In this document: in pieces, positions 1-8,545 of the stretch
Numbering within the stretch: position 1 is the first letter of the stretch
Layout of the letters: every line of letters starts with the position of its first letter
Assembly (NCBI GenBank): GCA_016124445.1
Contig: WGNR01000001.1
Location: 1-64,000 of the forward strand
DNA length: 64,000 nucleotides
Origin: a bacterium
GTDB taxonomy: Bacteria; Planctomycetota; Planctomycetia; Pirellulales; Pirellulaceae
Direction: 5' to 3'
Translations under genes and position numbers: made by a program
Notes under the pieces: model-generated
The model's database searches: none
What the model saw: only the letters and a program-made list of their open reading frames with translations
Told to the model about the DNA's origin: nothing

Positions 1-1
1 C

Positions 2-70
2 CGTGCTGTCTTGATGCGACATTCCAAGGCTCCGTCCTGGAAGTATGTGACGTTTGGCGACGAGCATTGA
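2..70 (+). CDS. C-terminal fragment of an upstream gene (partial)
   Basis: An open frame runs from the left edge to a TGA at 68-70. It gives 22 residues ending WKYVTFGDEH. The residue mix looks like ordinary protein rather than noise, and no other frame is open to a sensible stop here. The gene begins outside the window, so its family cannot be named. The genes that follow on the same strand are sulfotransferase- and glycosyltransferase-like, so it may belong to the same cluster. Confidence 0.4.
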   Translation, partial: RAVLMRHSKAPSWKYVTFGDEH

Positions 71-139
71 AGGCCCAACCGCCTTCCGCATCAAGACTTA
101 TTTTTTGCGCAGGGAGCAATCGTTACCAGCGTTGGGTGC

Positions 140-165
140 CATTGCCACGGCCTTGCGTGGCAATG
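140..165 (+). terminator. Perfect 10-bp hairpin downstream of the partial gene
   Basis: CATTGCCACG at 140-149 is exactly complementary to CGTGGCAATG at 156-165, with a 6-base loop. It lies 70 bases after the stop at 70 and about 95 bases before the next start. The tail is only moderately T-rich, so it may be a terminator or another structured element. No second copy was noticed in the window. Confidence 0.45.
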
Positions 166-258
166 TGTACTTATCTTCTGGCGATCCTTTGAGCCTGACC
201 GCGAAGCATGCGGAATGAGAGCAATCCAATTCAGATTGGCTGGTAATATCCACTATCA

Positions 259-1263
259 ATGAAACGCCCCCGGCCCAAACCTCATCAGGTCCCCATCGAT
301 ATCAGCATCGCCAAGCGTTTCGCCGCTGAGCTTTTTGAGCGAGGGGAACGGGAAGCGGCGTATGGGATTTGGCGTGCTATTCAAGCGGCTGATCCTTACG
401 ATATGGAAACTCGCAGGCATCGGGCGGTCGAGGCGGCGGGCCGGCTTGGCAGCAGGGAATTCCCCAGCGAAATCGCTCGCATTCGCTCGATTCTGCACGA
501 GATCCTCTACACGTTTCCGACACCTCAGTTGGCGGATATGTACTTTGCTCAACTCGAAACGTTGCTGAAGCCGATCGAGCGTAAGAGCAACTCAGGGAAT
601 CTGGTCCTTGGTATCGGGACTGGACGCTGCGGTTCGACTACTTTGGCGGCTATCTTTTCCGAACTAGACGATTGCATCAGCACGCACGAGAATCCACCGG
701 CGATCTTTTGGGAGCCTAGAAAAGAACAAGTTGAGTTTCACTTCCGGCGGATTGAAATGCTACGGTCGCGTTACCAAGTTGTCTTCGATGGATCGCACTG
801 GTGGCTTAATGTTTTGGACCAGGTCTTCCAGCACTATCCGACAGCAAAGGCGGTGGGCTTGTACCGGTCGACCGATTCTTGCGTCAAGTCGTTTATGCGG
901 ATCAAAAGGAAGGGCCCCAACAGCATCAATCACTGGATGGAGCCGGGCTGTCCGCTGTGGGTTGCGAATCCATGGGACCCGATGTATCCAAGCTACCCGA
1001 TACCCAGCGAAGACGAGGTTGGTCCGAATCGAACCTGGAAAGAGGAAATGATTCGGCGTTACGTCGACCAGTACAATACGGCACTTCGCGCCTGGCACGA
1101 ACGTGCCCCGGATCGCGTCTTTTTGCTGGCGATGGATGAACTTAACGATCGCGATAAACTTTCGGAATTGTCCGCTTGGCTGGGAATACCTGGGCTTAAG
1201 CCAACCGATCCCCGCAACGAGAAAAGCATTGCGGATAGCACCGATCACGCCAATTGGTTGTAG
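259..1263 (+). CDS. Sulfotransferase-family protein
   Basis: A 334-residue protein. A helical N-terminal part (about residues 15-60, reminiscent of a TPR-like segment: AAELFERGEREAAYGIWRAI) precedes a P-loop-like motif GIGTGRCGSTT near residues 118-128. That motif matches the 5'-phosphosulfate loop of PAPS-dependent sulfotransferases. A basic stretch with GLYRSTDSCVKSF around residues 200-212 fits the 3'-phosphate-binding region. The expected role is transfer of sulfate from PAPS to a glycan or other acceptor; the acceptor cannot be read from sequence. The start is the first ATG of the frame, with no clear Shine-Dalgarno. The following genes on the same strand include another sulfotransferase-like protein, which suggests a cell-surface or glycan-modification cluster. 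Confidence 0.7.
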   Translation: MKRPRPKPHQVPIDISIAKRFAAELFERGEREAAYGIWRAIQAADPYDMETRRHRAVEAAGRLGSREFPSEIARIRSILHEILYTFPTPQLADMYFAQLETLLKPIERKSNSGNLVLGIGTGRCGSTTLAAIFSELDDCISTHENPPAIFWEPRKEQVEFHFRRIEMLRSRYQVVFDGSHWWLNVLDQVFQHYPTAKAVGLYRSTDSCVKSFMRIKRKGPNSINHWMEPGCPLWVANPWDPMYPSYPIPSEDEVGPNRTWKEEMIRRYVDQYNTALRAWHERAPDRVFLLAMDELNDRDKLSELSAWLGIPGLKPTDPRNEKSIADSTDHANWL

Positions 1264-1366
1264 AATTACATTATTCTCGATATGAATCCCACGCTCGTTC
1301 AACCGATGTGTTATCGCGTGGAATTAACTGAAGCAGCCTCATCGATACGAATTATAGAAAATCAAC

Positions 1367-2053
1367 ATGGCCCCCAATAAATGCGTCATCCTTGTCCCGG
1401 TCGGCAGCCACATCGAACGAGGCTGCGAAGCTGGTTTGATTGAACTTGAAAAGCTAGGCTATCCCGTCTGGCGAGTTCGTGGCTACGCCGCGATTGACCA
1501 GGGGCGAAATCAGATGGCGACCGATGCTATGCGGCAAGGTTTTGAAGAAACGATGTGGATTGATTCCGACGTGGCGTTTTCGGCCAGCGATGTCGAAAAG
1601 CTGCGGAGTCACAACGTTCCGATTTCCTCAGCAATCTACCCGCGAAAGGGACAGCGAAGTCTTGCCAGCCATGTCTTGCCAGGCACTAATAAAATCAAGT
1701 TCGGCAAGAATGGCGGGTTGCTGGAAATCCTTTACGCAGCGACCGGTTTTCTGCATGTGCGGCGCGAAGCCTACCAGCAGATTCAGACAACGCTCAAGCT
1801 GCCGACCTGCAACGAGTCATTCGGCTCGCCAATGATTCCGTTCTTTCAGCCGATGGTGATCGACGATCCCAAGCGAGGAAACTGGTACCTGGCGGAAGAC
1901 TTCGCGTTCAGCGAAAGAGCACGGCAGGCAGGCTTCCAGGTTTATGCGGATACGACCATCCGCCTGAAACACATCGGAAGCTACGGCTATACGTGGGAAG
2001 ACGCCGGCTCTGCCCCGAAGCGTTTCAGCGACTACACGTTCCACATTCAATAG
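1367..2053 (+). CDS. GT-A-like glycosyltransferase family protein
   Basis: A 228-residue protein without signal peptide or membrane segment. The N-terminus KCVILVPVGSHIERGCEAGL and the later TMWIDSDVAFSASDV (a DxD-like DSDV near residue 64) resemble the nucleotide-sugar-binding core of GT-A glycosyltransferases. A conserved-looking YLAEDFAFSERARQAGFQVY near residues 165-185 fits the acceptor-side acidic region (ED) of such enzymes. Donor and acceptor are unknown. It sits 100 bases after a sulfotransferase and 65 bases before a DUF1796 protein, all on +, so a polysaccharide or glycoprotein decoration role is a reasonable inference. Confidence 0.55.
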   Translation: MAPNKCVILVPVGSHIERGCEAGLIELEKLGYPVWRVRGYAAIDQGRNQMATDAMRQGFEETMWIDSDVAFSASDVEKLRSHNVPISSAIYPRKGQRSLASHVLPGTNKIKFGKNGGLLEILYAATGFLHVRREAYQQIQTTLKLPTCNESFGSPMIPFFQPMVIDDPKRGNWYLAEDFAFSERARQAGFQVYADTTIRLKHIGSYGYTWEDAGSAPKRFSDYTFHIQ

Positions 2054-2117
2054 GCTAATCAGGTACGGCGAATCTCTATCGCAATGGCCTGGCTTCACTC
2101 TTCAAGGGAATTCCAAA

Positions 2118-2867
2118 TTGGACACCGCAGTCTCGTCCAAAAGTGAAGACACAAAGCGGTTCATTGCCGAGGCAGGGAGCGTCCATCGTGAACTGGCCCG
2201 GTTCGCGGGTTCTCAGGTGGCACCGCAGCACTTTGTCCCCTTGGGGGAAAATTGCACGCCAGCGTGGTACTTGAAGCAACTCGGCTTGAAGACTCACTCC
2301 TATACATTCGACTGGGCATTCAGTTCTCCGGAAATCGTACTGCATTGTCTTGAGGATGACTTCAAGACGCTGCTTAGCCGATCGAAGATGACGACATTCG
2401 GCAATGGGCAATCGGGCGGCCATGCGTATTATCACACGCGTCTGTTCATGCACCGCAATCCGCGGAAAGATCGGCAATCGTATCAATACTATGTCCGCTG
2501 CTGCGATCGCCTGCGCGAGCGAGTTCGCTCGGCCGAAGCGACTGTTTATCTACTGCTGATGGTCAACGAACCGGAAAAACGTCCTATTTGGGCCGAGGGA
2601 TTCACATCCCACTTTCCGATGCCATTCGGCCAGCACTGTGAGACGACCGAGCCATTGCTGGAATATCTACGAACGCACAATCCCAATGCACGCATGGTGG
2701 TCATCGACCATGTTACCGAGGTTCCTCGAACGATCGCATTCGAGCGAAACTCGGATCATGCCTGTACCGTTCGATTTGGTGCCGGCGGCAAGAGCAACGG
2801 CAAAGAGTTTGTCGATTCGCTGGACGACTTTTGTTTCAAACTGGCTCTCTCAGGTTTGTGCCAGTAG
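2118..2867 (+). CDS. DUF1796 family, putative papain-like cysteine peptidase
   Basis: A 249-residue protein beginning with a TTG codon. An AAGGGA Shine-Dalgarno-like sequence lies about 9 bases upstream and no in-frame ATG comes near enough to be the start. The segment PLGENCTPAWYLKQLGLK, followed by YTFDWAFSSPEIVLHCLEDDF, is the hallmark of the DUF1796 family, annotated as putative papain-like cysteine peptidases. The Cys of GENC would be the candidate nucleophile and the later NPNARMVVIDHV region may hold the His. In bacteria such proteins are often encoded with glycosyltransferases and sulfotransferases, as here. Enzymatic activity is an inference from the family and is not shown by the sequence. 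Confidence 0.6.
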   Translation: MDTAVSSKSEDTKRFIAEAGSVHRELARFAGSQVAPQHFVPLGENCTPAWYLKQLGLKTHSYTFDWAFSSPEIVLHCLEDDFKTLLSRSKMTTFGNGQSGGHAYYHTRLFMHRNPRKDRQSYQYYVRCCDRLRERVRSAEATVYLLLMVNEPEKRPIWAEGFTSHFPMPFGQHCETTEPLLEYLRTHNPNARMVVIDHVTEVPRTIAFERNSDHACTVRFGAGGKSNGKEFVDSLDDFCFKLALSGLCQ

Positions 2868-2931
2868 CCACAGCACGATTGATATACACCCTCTGCTTAA
2901 CCGACTCGTTACCAAGCCCGCAGGAAACAAC

Positions 2932-3528
2932 ATGGTTTTCAATAAAGTCTTTTGTATTGGCATGTCGAAGACCGGCACGAAAAGTCTGAGCACGGCCCTC
3001 AATATAATCGGCATCCAAACACTGCACTGGCTGCCGGAATCCGAGGTGATCGAACAACTCGAAGCGGGCGACCTGCGTCTGAAAGTGCTAGAAGACAAAG
3101 ATGGCTTGACCGATGTGATCGGCATTCGCTGGTTCAAAGAACTGGATCGCCAATATGCTGGCAGCAAGTTCCTGCTCACGGTCCGAGAGAAAGAAGACTG
3201 GCTGGCAAGCATTGCCAACTTCTGGCCGTACGACGATCCGTACAAACGAGAGCACGCTCATTACTACTACCGAATCTCGGTGTTTGGGTGCCTCGACTAT
3301 CATCGCGATCACTTTTGGGACGTCTATCTAGAGCACGTACGAAACGTTCGCGAATACTTTGCGGATCGACCAGACCAGTTGCTGGAAATCGATGTCTGCG
3401 GCGGAGAAGGCTGGGAAAAGCTCTGCCCTTTCTTAAACGTTAAAGTCCCCGGCGCCCCATTCCCGCACCTGCATCAACGAAGGAGCAAAGTGACGACGCC
3501 AACAGAATTGAAGGAAAACAACTCTTGA
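2932..3528 (+). CDS. Sulfotransferase-like P-loop protein
   Basis: A 198-residue protein starting at ATG 2932, the methionine before NKVFCIGMSKTGTKSLSTAL. This motif is the P-loop of the short sulfotransferase-like family (GxxKTGTxSL). The later KFLLTVREKEDWLASIANF fits the region that contacts the 3'-phosphate of PAPS (TVRE...W...S). A longer frame open from 2638 overlaps the previous gene and is not likely to be used. It is the last gene of the left cluster and faces the TPR gene on the opposite strand across a 60-base gap. The substrate is unknown; a glycan or lipid hydroxyl is plausible. Confidence 0.65.
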   Translation: MVFNKVFCIGMSKTGTKSLSTALNIIGIQTLHWLPESEVIEQLEAGDLRLKVLEDKDGLTDVIGIRWFKELDRQYAGSKFLLTVREKEDWLASIANFWPYDDPYKREHAHYYYRISVFGCLDYHRDHFWDVYLEHVRNVREYFADRPDQLLEIDVCGGEGWEKLCPFLNVKVPGAPFPHLHQRRSKVTTPTELKENNS

Positions 3529-3587
3529 GAACCATTCGCGTTTTTTGGTAGAGGATGATCAGGGCGAAGGGAATTTCGGCGACGAGC

Positions 3588-4169
3588 TTACCCCGGCGAT
3601 CCAGGGCTGCTGGCAGAGTTCTTCGTGACGAACACCACCAAGGAATAGGTAATTGCTTGCGGCTCAAGCTGTAAGGCCTGGTTGAAATCGGTAATTGCCT
3701 TGTCGAACCCGCCTAGGTTGTTCCTAGCGAGACCGCGATTGTGATAGGCGGTGGTGTATTTAGGATCAATCTGCAACGCCAAATTCAAATCGGCAATTGC
3801 CTTTTCGTGGTCTCCCAGATTAATTCGAGCCAGACCGCGGCCGGTGAGGGCAAACTTGCAGTTGGGGTCTATTTGTAAGGCTCGGTCGAAGTCGGCGATG
3901 GCTTTCCGGTCGTCCCCCTTCTTTTCCCAGGCCCAACCTCGGTTGCGGTACGAGGGCTCCGAATTGGGATCAAGCCGTATTGCTTCGTTGAACTCCGTGA
4001 TTGCTTTGCCGTACTCCCCTTTGTCCATCCATTGAACGCCCACATCGTTGTGGCGAGACGAGGTTTGCGCTAGCAGGTCGTTCGAGAAAAGAAAAACGAA
4101 TACAAGCGTAGATAACCCACTGCCTACCATGTTTCGTGCCATCGCCAATACCCTTTTCAATTTGGACAT
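3588..4169 (-). CDS. Secreted tetratricopeptide-repeat protein
   Basis: A 193-residue protein with a hydrophobic N-terminus (STLVFVFLFSNDLLAQT, residues about 20-36) that looks like a signal peptide. Four consecutive TPR units follow, each with the pattern G..A..D...AL.LDP (DKGEYGKAITEF..., KGDDRKAIADF..., LGDHEKAIADL..., LGGFDKAITDF...). TPRs form protein-binding solenoids; the partner is not identifiable. The fourth repeat is followed by an abrupt non-TPR tail, so the 3' end may be eroded or frameshifted. A perfect copy of the island's 17-bp palindrome lies 140 bases upstream of the start, which suggests this gene belongs to the same stress regulon as its neighbours. Confidence 0.75.
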   Translation of the reverse strand: MSKLKRVLAMARNMVGSGLSTLVFVFLFSNDLLAQTSSRHNDVGVQWMDKGEYGKAITEFNEAIRLDPNSEPSYRNRGWAWEKKGDDRKAIADFDRALQIDPNCKFALTGRGLARINLGDHEKAIADLNLALQIDPKYTTAYHNRGLARNNLGGFDKAITDFNQALQLEPQAITYSLVVFVTKNSASSPGSPG

Positions 4170-4308
4170 CGACCACGTAACTTTGCCGCTTCGCCGTGCT
4201 CAAGTAATCACAACGCCGGTCCAACGGCGCTCCATGAAAAGCGGGTGACAATGACGTAAGCTTATACCTCCCCACCCAATCACGAATCGAGCAAATACCA
4301 TGTGTGTG

Positions 4309-4325
4309 ATGGTGGAATCCACCAT
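4309..4325 (-). promoter_or_regulatory. Putative operator, perfect 17-bp palindrome
   Basis: ATGGTGGAATCCACCAT: 8-base arms are exact inverted repeats around one central base. It lies 140 bases upstream of the TPR gene start and downstream of the P-type ATPase stop. It is the best copy of a motif found upstream of about ten genes in this island and is used here as its reference. Confidence 0.65.
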
Positions 4326-4445
4326 TCGGGAAACGGATTAGGCTGGTTTCCGCCTTTATGACGTTCCAGGCGAACCCTCTTCTCGCTCGTTTTATGTTAA
4401 AAGATCGGTACCGTTTTGAGCCATTTCCAGGGTCCTGCAATCTCA

Positions 4446-7187
4446 TCAGGCTGCTTGGGGCAGGTGCCTTGTGTAACGCTGCAGGATTACTTTTCTGGTC
4501 AGGTCCGCGAAAAACAAAATTGGCACTCCAAGCCAAGCGAGCAAATAGAATTCTGGTTCAACCGGCCCTGTCCCCAGAATCAGTTGAACAGGCGGCCAAT
4601 AGAGAATTGCCCAACTTAAAAGTGCTTCGACAAAGATACCAAGAAGGACAATGCGGTTGCCCAGAAGTCCCCAGTCCATTCCACTCGATTGTTCAGAACG
4701 ACGGCCAATGACGTTGCCGATTTGCATTAGTATCACGCTCGCCAAGGTGATGCCGGTGGCGCTGCGGTAAAGCGTTGAGGTCTCCGCCAGGTCTTGCCCC
4801 CAATACCAACCTCCATGGTAGAGAACAAGAAAGAACAGTAGCAGCGACCAGGCAGCCTGGATCATGCCGAGGAATAAATACGCGGTGACCATGACCGTGG
4901 CGGACATTAGCCGTTCAGTCGCTTTACGAGGCGGCTGCCGCATAGCCGAGTCTTCCGGCGGCTCTTGCCCCAAGCCAATCGCAGGCAACAGGTCGGTTCC
5001 CAGGTCAATCGATAAGATTTGCAGCACTGTCAGCGCCAAAGGAACAGGCAAGACAACAAAAATCAGGAAGGGCACGATCTCGGGTATGTTGCTGGCTAAG
5101 ACATACGTCGTAAACTTCTGCATGTTGGCGAAAATGGCCCGACCTTCGTGAATTCCTGTAACGATCGAGGCGAAGTTGTCATCCAGCAGAACAATGTCAG
5201 CGGATTCCCGAGCAACATCTGTCCCGCTCGTCCCCATCGCGATTCCCACATCGGCCGCCTTCAATGCGGGTGCATCATTGACTCCGTCACCTGTCATTGC
5301 CACGACAAGTTGACAACTCTTCAGCGCCGAAACAATCTTCAGTTTCTGATCGGGCGTCGTTCTGGCAAATACGGCAACCCCTTGTTGCAATCGCTCAACA
5401 AGCCGATGCTCTCGCAAGTGTTCCAGTTCACTTCCGACGATTACGACATCTTGTGCAGATGCCTTGTCTGGTAAAATGCCACATTGCCGTGCGACCGCGG
5501 CGGCCGTATCGGGATGGTCGCCCGTAATTAAGATGACACGAATACCTGCGGAATGGCACTGTGCAACAGCTTCGGGAACCTCAGGGCGAATAGGATCGTC
5601 AAACACGAGCAATCCTAGGAGCGTTAGCGACGCTTCCAGCAATTCTTCGCGTGTGTTTGAATCAGGGAGACCGGGCAATGAACGGCTTGCGACCGCGATG
5701 ACGCGTCGGCCCTGGCTCGATTCTCGCTGAACCAGTAAGTCGCATCCATCCAGTAAAGAAGCGGTCGCAGGCTGACTGTCACCGCTTGCACCGCAAAAGA
5801 AGCAGGTCTGCGGCCGGATGGATTCCCAGGCCCCTTTGACCGCGAACAACGTTTCGCTGTCGTTGGCAAAAACGCCCGACTCTCGGCGTTTCTGTAAATC
5901 GAAGGGATAGTGTCGCCGGGTATGGGCGATGATCGTATCGCATGTCCCAAAACATTTTTCGTACTCGTTCGCAAGTGCGACGTCGATCGGATCGCCAGAC
6001 CATCTTGGCGGTGAACTATCTTCCTGCGCCGTATCGGTCAACGTTGGATTCAATTCCGAAGCGATCAAGCCACACTTCAAGAAGTGCTCGGCCGAACTGC
6101 CCGATAGGTTTGAGCCGTCAAACGGGCTCAACAGCGCCACCAGTTTCAGTTCGTTACGTGTCAACGTCCCCGTCTTGTCGGTGCACACAACATGCACAGC
6201 GCCAAGTCCTTCGACCGCTTCCAAACTCTTGACGAGAACTTGTCGTTTGGCCATTCGCACGGCGGCCATGGACAGAGCAAGTGTGAACGTGGGTAGCAAA
6301 CCCTCCGGAACGTTTGCCACAATGATTCCCAGCATGAAGACGATGTTGACCCACAGTGGCCGCCCGACGACGACCCCATAGGTAAAAAACAATCCCCCCA
6401 TCGCAATCGCTAGAATGGTAAGGATGCGAATCATACGCTGCGTTTCGCGTTCCAGCGGCGAAAGAGGCCGCGTGACATCGCGAGATAGCGCCGCGATCTT
6501 TCCAAATTCAGTCCGATGCCCCGTGGCAAATACAATCGCCAAGCCATGCCCTCGGACGACCGAGCATCCGGCAAAGACGACGTTGGGGCTCTCGATCAGG
6601 CGTCCTCGTGCTCGTGCGGTGGTCATCGGTTGCGTGCGAGATTCACCGGTCAGTGGCGCGTTATTGATCAGTAGATCGACCGATTCTACCAGTCTGGCAT
6701 CTGCGGAAACTCGATCACCTTCAGAGATCTGGATCAGATCGCCGGGAACGAGGTCTTCCGCAGGGATCGATTCCGTCTGTCCTTCCCGCCGAACCACCGC
6801 GAGCGCAGGCAAGTATTTCTTCAACGCCTCCATCGCTCGTTCGGCGCGAAGTTCTTGAGCGAGTGCGAATAGGGAATTCAACACCGAGACGCCCAACAAC
6901 GCCCAGCCGAGCAATCCCATACCGCCACCAGGCTGGACGGCGTCTGCAACGAAGCAGCAAATCGCCGCGACATCCAGCAGGAGGGCAAAGAAATTGGCAA
7001 AGTTCTTGACGATACGTTGGGTCAATCGCCATCGAGGAGGCCTTACGAGCCGATTGGGGCCTACCTCCTGGAGTCGCCATTCGACCTGCTTGGCATCTAA
7101 ACCTTCAGGAGACGTGTGAAGCAAATGGAATGCGTCCGCCGCGTCAACTTCATGAATCTGCCCATTGCTTGTCACATCGGCCTTCAT
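4446..7187 (-). CDS. Na+/K+-ATPase-like P-type cation ATPase (P2C-like)
   Basis: A 913-residue P-type ATPase with all hallmark motifs: LTGES in the actuator domain (near residue 180), phosphorylation motif CTDKTGTLT (Asp about 337), and TGDGVNDAPALKAADVGIAMG at the hinge. The membrane motifs point to the animal Na,K-ATPase branch rather than SERCA: ANVPEGLLPT in M4, SNIPE in M5, IDLGTDLLPAI in M6, GMIQA in M7, and a C-terminus of FVEALLSW then DLTRKVILQRY that matches M9-M10 of Na,K-ATPase. The exact ion and direction are inferred. I chose ATG 7187 because it overlaps the stop of the upstream universal stress gene as ATGA (translational coupling); the frame is open 10 codons further. No beta-subunit gene is nearby. 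It is last in the slipin-hibernation factor-small protein-Usp-ATPase run. Confidence 0.9.
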   Translation of the reverse strand: MKADVTSNGQIHEVDAADAFHLLHTSPEGLDAKQVEWRLQEVGPNRLVRPPRWRLTQRIVKNFANFFALLLDVAAICCFVADAVQPGGGMGLLGWALLGVSVLNSLFALAQELRAERAMEALKKYLPALAVVRREGQTESIPAEDLVPGDLIQISEGDRVSADARLVESVDLLINNAPLTGESRTQPMTTARARGRLIESPNVVFAGCSVVRGHGLAIVFATGHRTEFGKIAALSRDVTRPLSPLERETQRMIRILTILAIAMGGLFFTYGVVVGRPLWVNIVFMLGIIVANVPEGLLPTFTLALSMAAVRMAKRQVLVKSLEAVEGLGAVHVVCTDKTGTLTRNELKLVALLSPFDGSNLSGSSAEHFLKCGLIASELNPTLTDTAQEDSSPPRWSGDPIDVALANEYEKCFGTCDTIIAHTRRHYPFDLQKRRESGVFANDSETLFAVKGAWESIRPQTCFFCGASGDSQPATASLLDGCDLLVQRESSQGRRVIAVASRSLPGLPDSNTREELLEASLTLLGLLVFDDPIRPEVPEAVAQCHSAGIRVILITGDHPDTAAAVARQCGILPDKASAQDVVIVGSELEHLREHRLVERLQQGVAVFARTTPDQKLKIVSALKSCQLVVAMTGDGVNDAPALKAADVGIAMGTSGTDVARESADIVLLDDNFASIVTGIHEGRAIFANMQKFTTYVLASNIPEIVPFLIFVVLPVPLALTVLQILSIDLGTDLLPAIGLGQEPPEDSAMRQPPRKATERLMSATVMVTAYLFLGMIQAAWSLLLFFLVLYHGGWYWGQDLAETSTLYRSATGITLASVILMQIGNVIGRRSEQSSGMDWGLLGNRIVLLGIFVEALLSWAILYWPPVQLILGTGPVEPEFYLLAWLGVPILFFADLTRKVILQRYTRHLPQAA

Positions 7188-8029
7188 TGCAGGCCTCGGA
7201 AGATCGCCACATCGCAAGTCGCATCCTTGAGTACATGCTCGACAAGTTTAGGTTGCCCAAAACAGTGTTTACGTGTGATCCAGGCAGCATCCAACATGAT
7301 CAAGCGCGACTTTGTCCGGTTTGCGGCCAACAAGATGCATTCAGCCGGACGTGTGGTTTTCATTTGAATCACGTCGATATTATGAGACGCCAGGAGATTG
7401 TCCTGGGCAAGTTCGTTTTCTACCGCATCGATTCGCGTCCTCCAATCGTGTTGACGAGGTGTTGCGGTTGAACCAAACCAATTTGAAAACGACTTCTCCA
7501 AAATGAGCAGATTAAGACGTCGCAGATCAGAGGCAAATAGTCGTGCGATGGGCCGCGCTGCCCGTTCCTCTCCTTCTTCGGCAATGGGCAAAAGTACCCG
7601 ATGAGGCTCTCCCAAGATCCCAGGAGAATGGACTCGGAAGCACAATACGGGGCAGTGCTTGGAAAACAGCAACCGTTCCGCTACCGATCTACTCAGAATA
7701 CCTGGTTGTTTTTCGCGATGCCGCGTGCCTGCAATCAGCAACGAATCGGTTCCAGCAGGAACCTCCTCAAGAATCGCATCAGCAACCGATCGGCGTGGCT
7801 TCAATAATCTCAACTGGAAGTCAACGCCAGCGCGAGAGCAATTGTGGGCAATTGCTTCCGCACTGCTCTGAATCAAATTGATCGACTCGACATGAGACGC
7901 CGGATAGGGTTCCACGAATAGCAAGGTCAGCTTCGTGATCGATTGATGGGTGGCCAGTCGGATTGCGTAGTGCGAAACCCAATCGCCGGCGATCGAACCG
8001 TCGTACGCGAAAAAAACGGACATTTCCAT
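7184..8029 (-). CDS. Universal stress protein, tandem Usp domains
   Basis: A 281-residue protein beginning MEMSVFFAYDGS, typical of UspA folds. The first domain contains the nucleotide-loop region around GTRHREKQPG and SVAERLLFSKHCPVLCF. A second Usp-like half follows with HDWRTRIDAVENELA and ends DATCDVAIFRG. The glycine pattern G-2x-G-9x-G(S/T) is imperfect, so ATP binding is uncertain. A close paralogue lies at 26678-27520 with the same opening (FAYDGS.AGDW) and the same end. By that alignment the real start could be the second ATG at 8023. The stop overlaps the ATPase start as ATGA. Usp proteins accumulate in arrest, starvation and hypoxia, in keeping with the neighbouring genes. Confidence 0.85.
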   Translation of the reverse strand: MEMSVFFAYDGSIAGDWVSHYAIRLATHQSITKLTLLFVEPYPASHVESINLIQSSAEAIAHNCSRAGVDFQLRLLKPRRSVADAILEEVPAGTDSLLIAGTRHREKQPGILSRSVAERLLFSKHCPVLCFRVHSPGILGEPHRVLLPIAEEGEERAARPIARLFASDLRRLNLLILEKSFSNWFGSTATPRQHDWRTRIDAVENELAQDNLLASHNIDVIQMKTTRPAECILLAANRTKSRLIMLDAAWITRKHCFGQPKLVEHVLKDATCDVAIFRGLQ

Positions 8030-8181
8030 TTAACTCTGGGTTACGATTCTTCGTCCGCCTGAAGACCAAACTCACACCTCGTTCAATATACTGACTGATC
8101 TTCGACGACTTGCCTGGACTCGTATTAGTTCTCCTCTACGGGCCTGCCAAGGTCAGTTGGCAAACTCGATCCGGCATTCAA

Positions 8182-8448
8182 TTACTGATCATCGGCAGCG
8201 TCTTCGATTGATTTGTCATGCGTTTTGGGTCCAGCAAATCGCTTGGGTGGGATAATTTCAGAGGATCCACTTTCCTCGTAGCCTGGATGCCCTTCGGTTA
8301 TTTCAGGGTCGATATGGATATCCTTGTCTCGCTTGCCGACGACATCGACCATCCCTGAGTGAACTCCCGGTCGTAGCGGCAGGCCCTTTGCCTGTTCAGC
8401 TTCCCTGCTTTTATCATCACTCGAGTGTTCTGTTTGTTGCTTCGCCAT
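8182..8448 (-). CDS. Small acidic, probably disordered protein
   Basis: An 88-residue hydrophilic protein starting MAKQQTEHSSDDKSREAEQ. The start at 8448 is fixed by a good Shine-Dalgarno (GAAGGAG, about 6 bases upstream); an upstream ATG in the same frame would put the Shine-Dalgarno inside the gene. It is rich in Asp, Glu, Lys and Pro, has no cysteines or membrane segment, and contains a glycine/proline-rich middle (GLPLRPGVHSGMVDVVGKR). No family recognised. It sits between the hibernation factor and the universal stress gene on the same strand, so co-expression with stress genes is likely. Confidence 0.65.
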   Translation of the reverse strand: MAKQQTEHSSDDKSREAEQAKGLPLRPGVHSGMVDVVGKRDKDIHIDPEITEGHPGYEESGSSEIIPPKRFAGPKTHDKSIEDAADDQ

Positions 8449-8545
8449 GATTAACTCCTTCAATTATCGAAATATGCAACTTTGGACCGCAAATGGGATT
8501 GATGCCCCTGAACCAATACATCTGGCTTGAACTTGGCCATCTGCA

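Noticed and set aside
2638..3528. Long form of the second sulfotransferase-like gene
   Set aside because: The extra 98 codons overlap the DUF1796 gene in another frame; the P-loop follows directly after ATG 2932.
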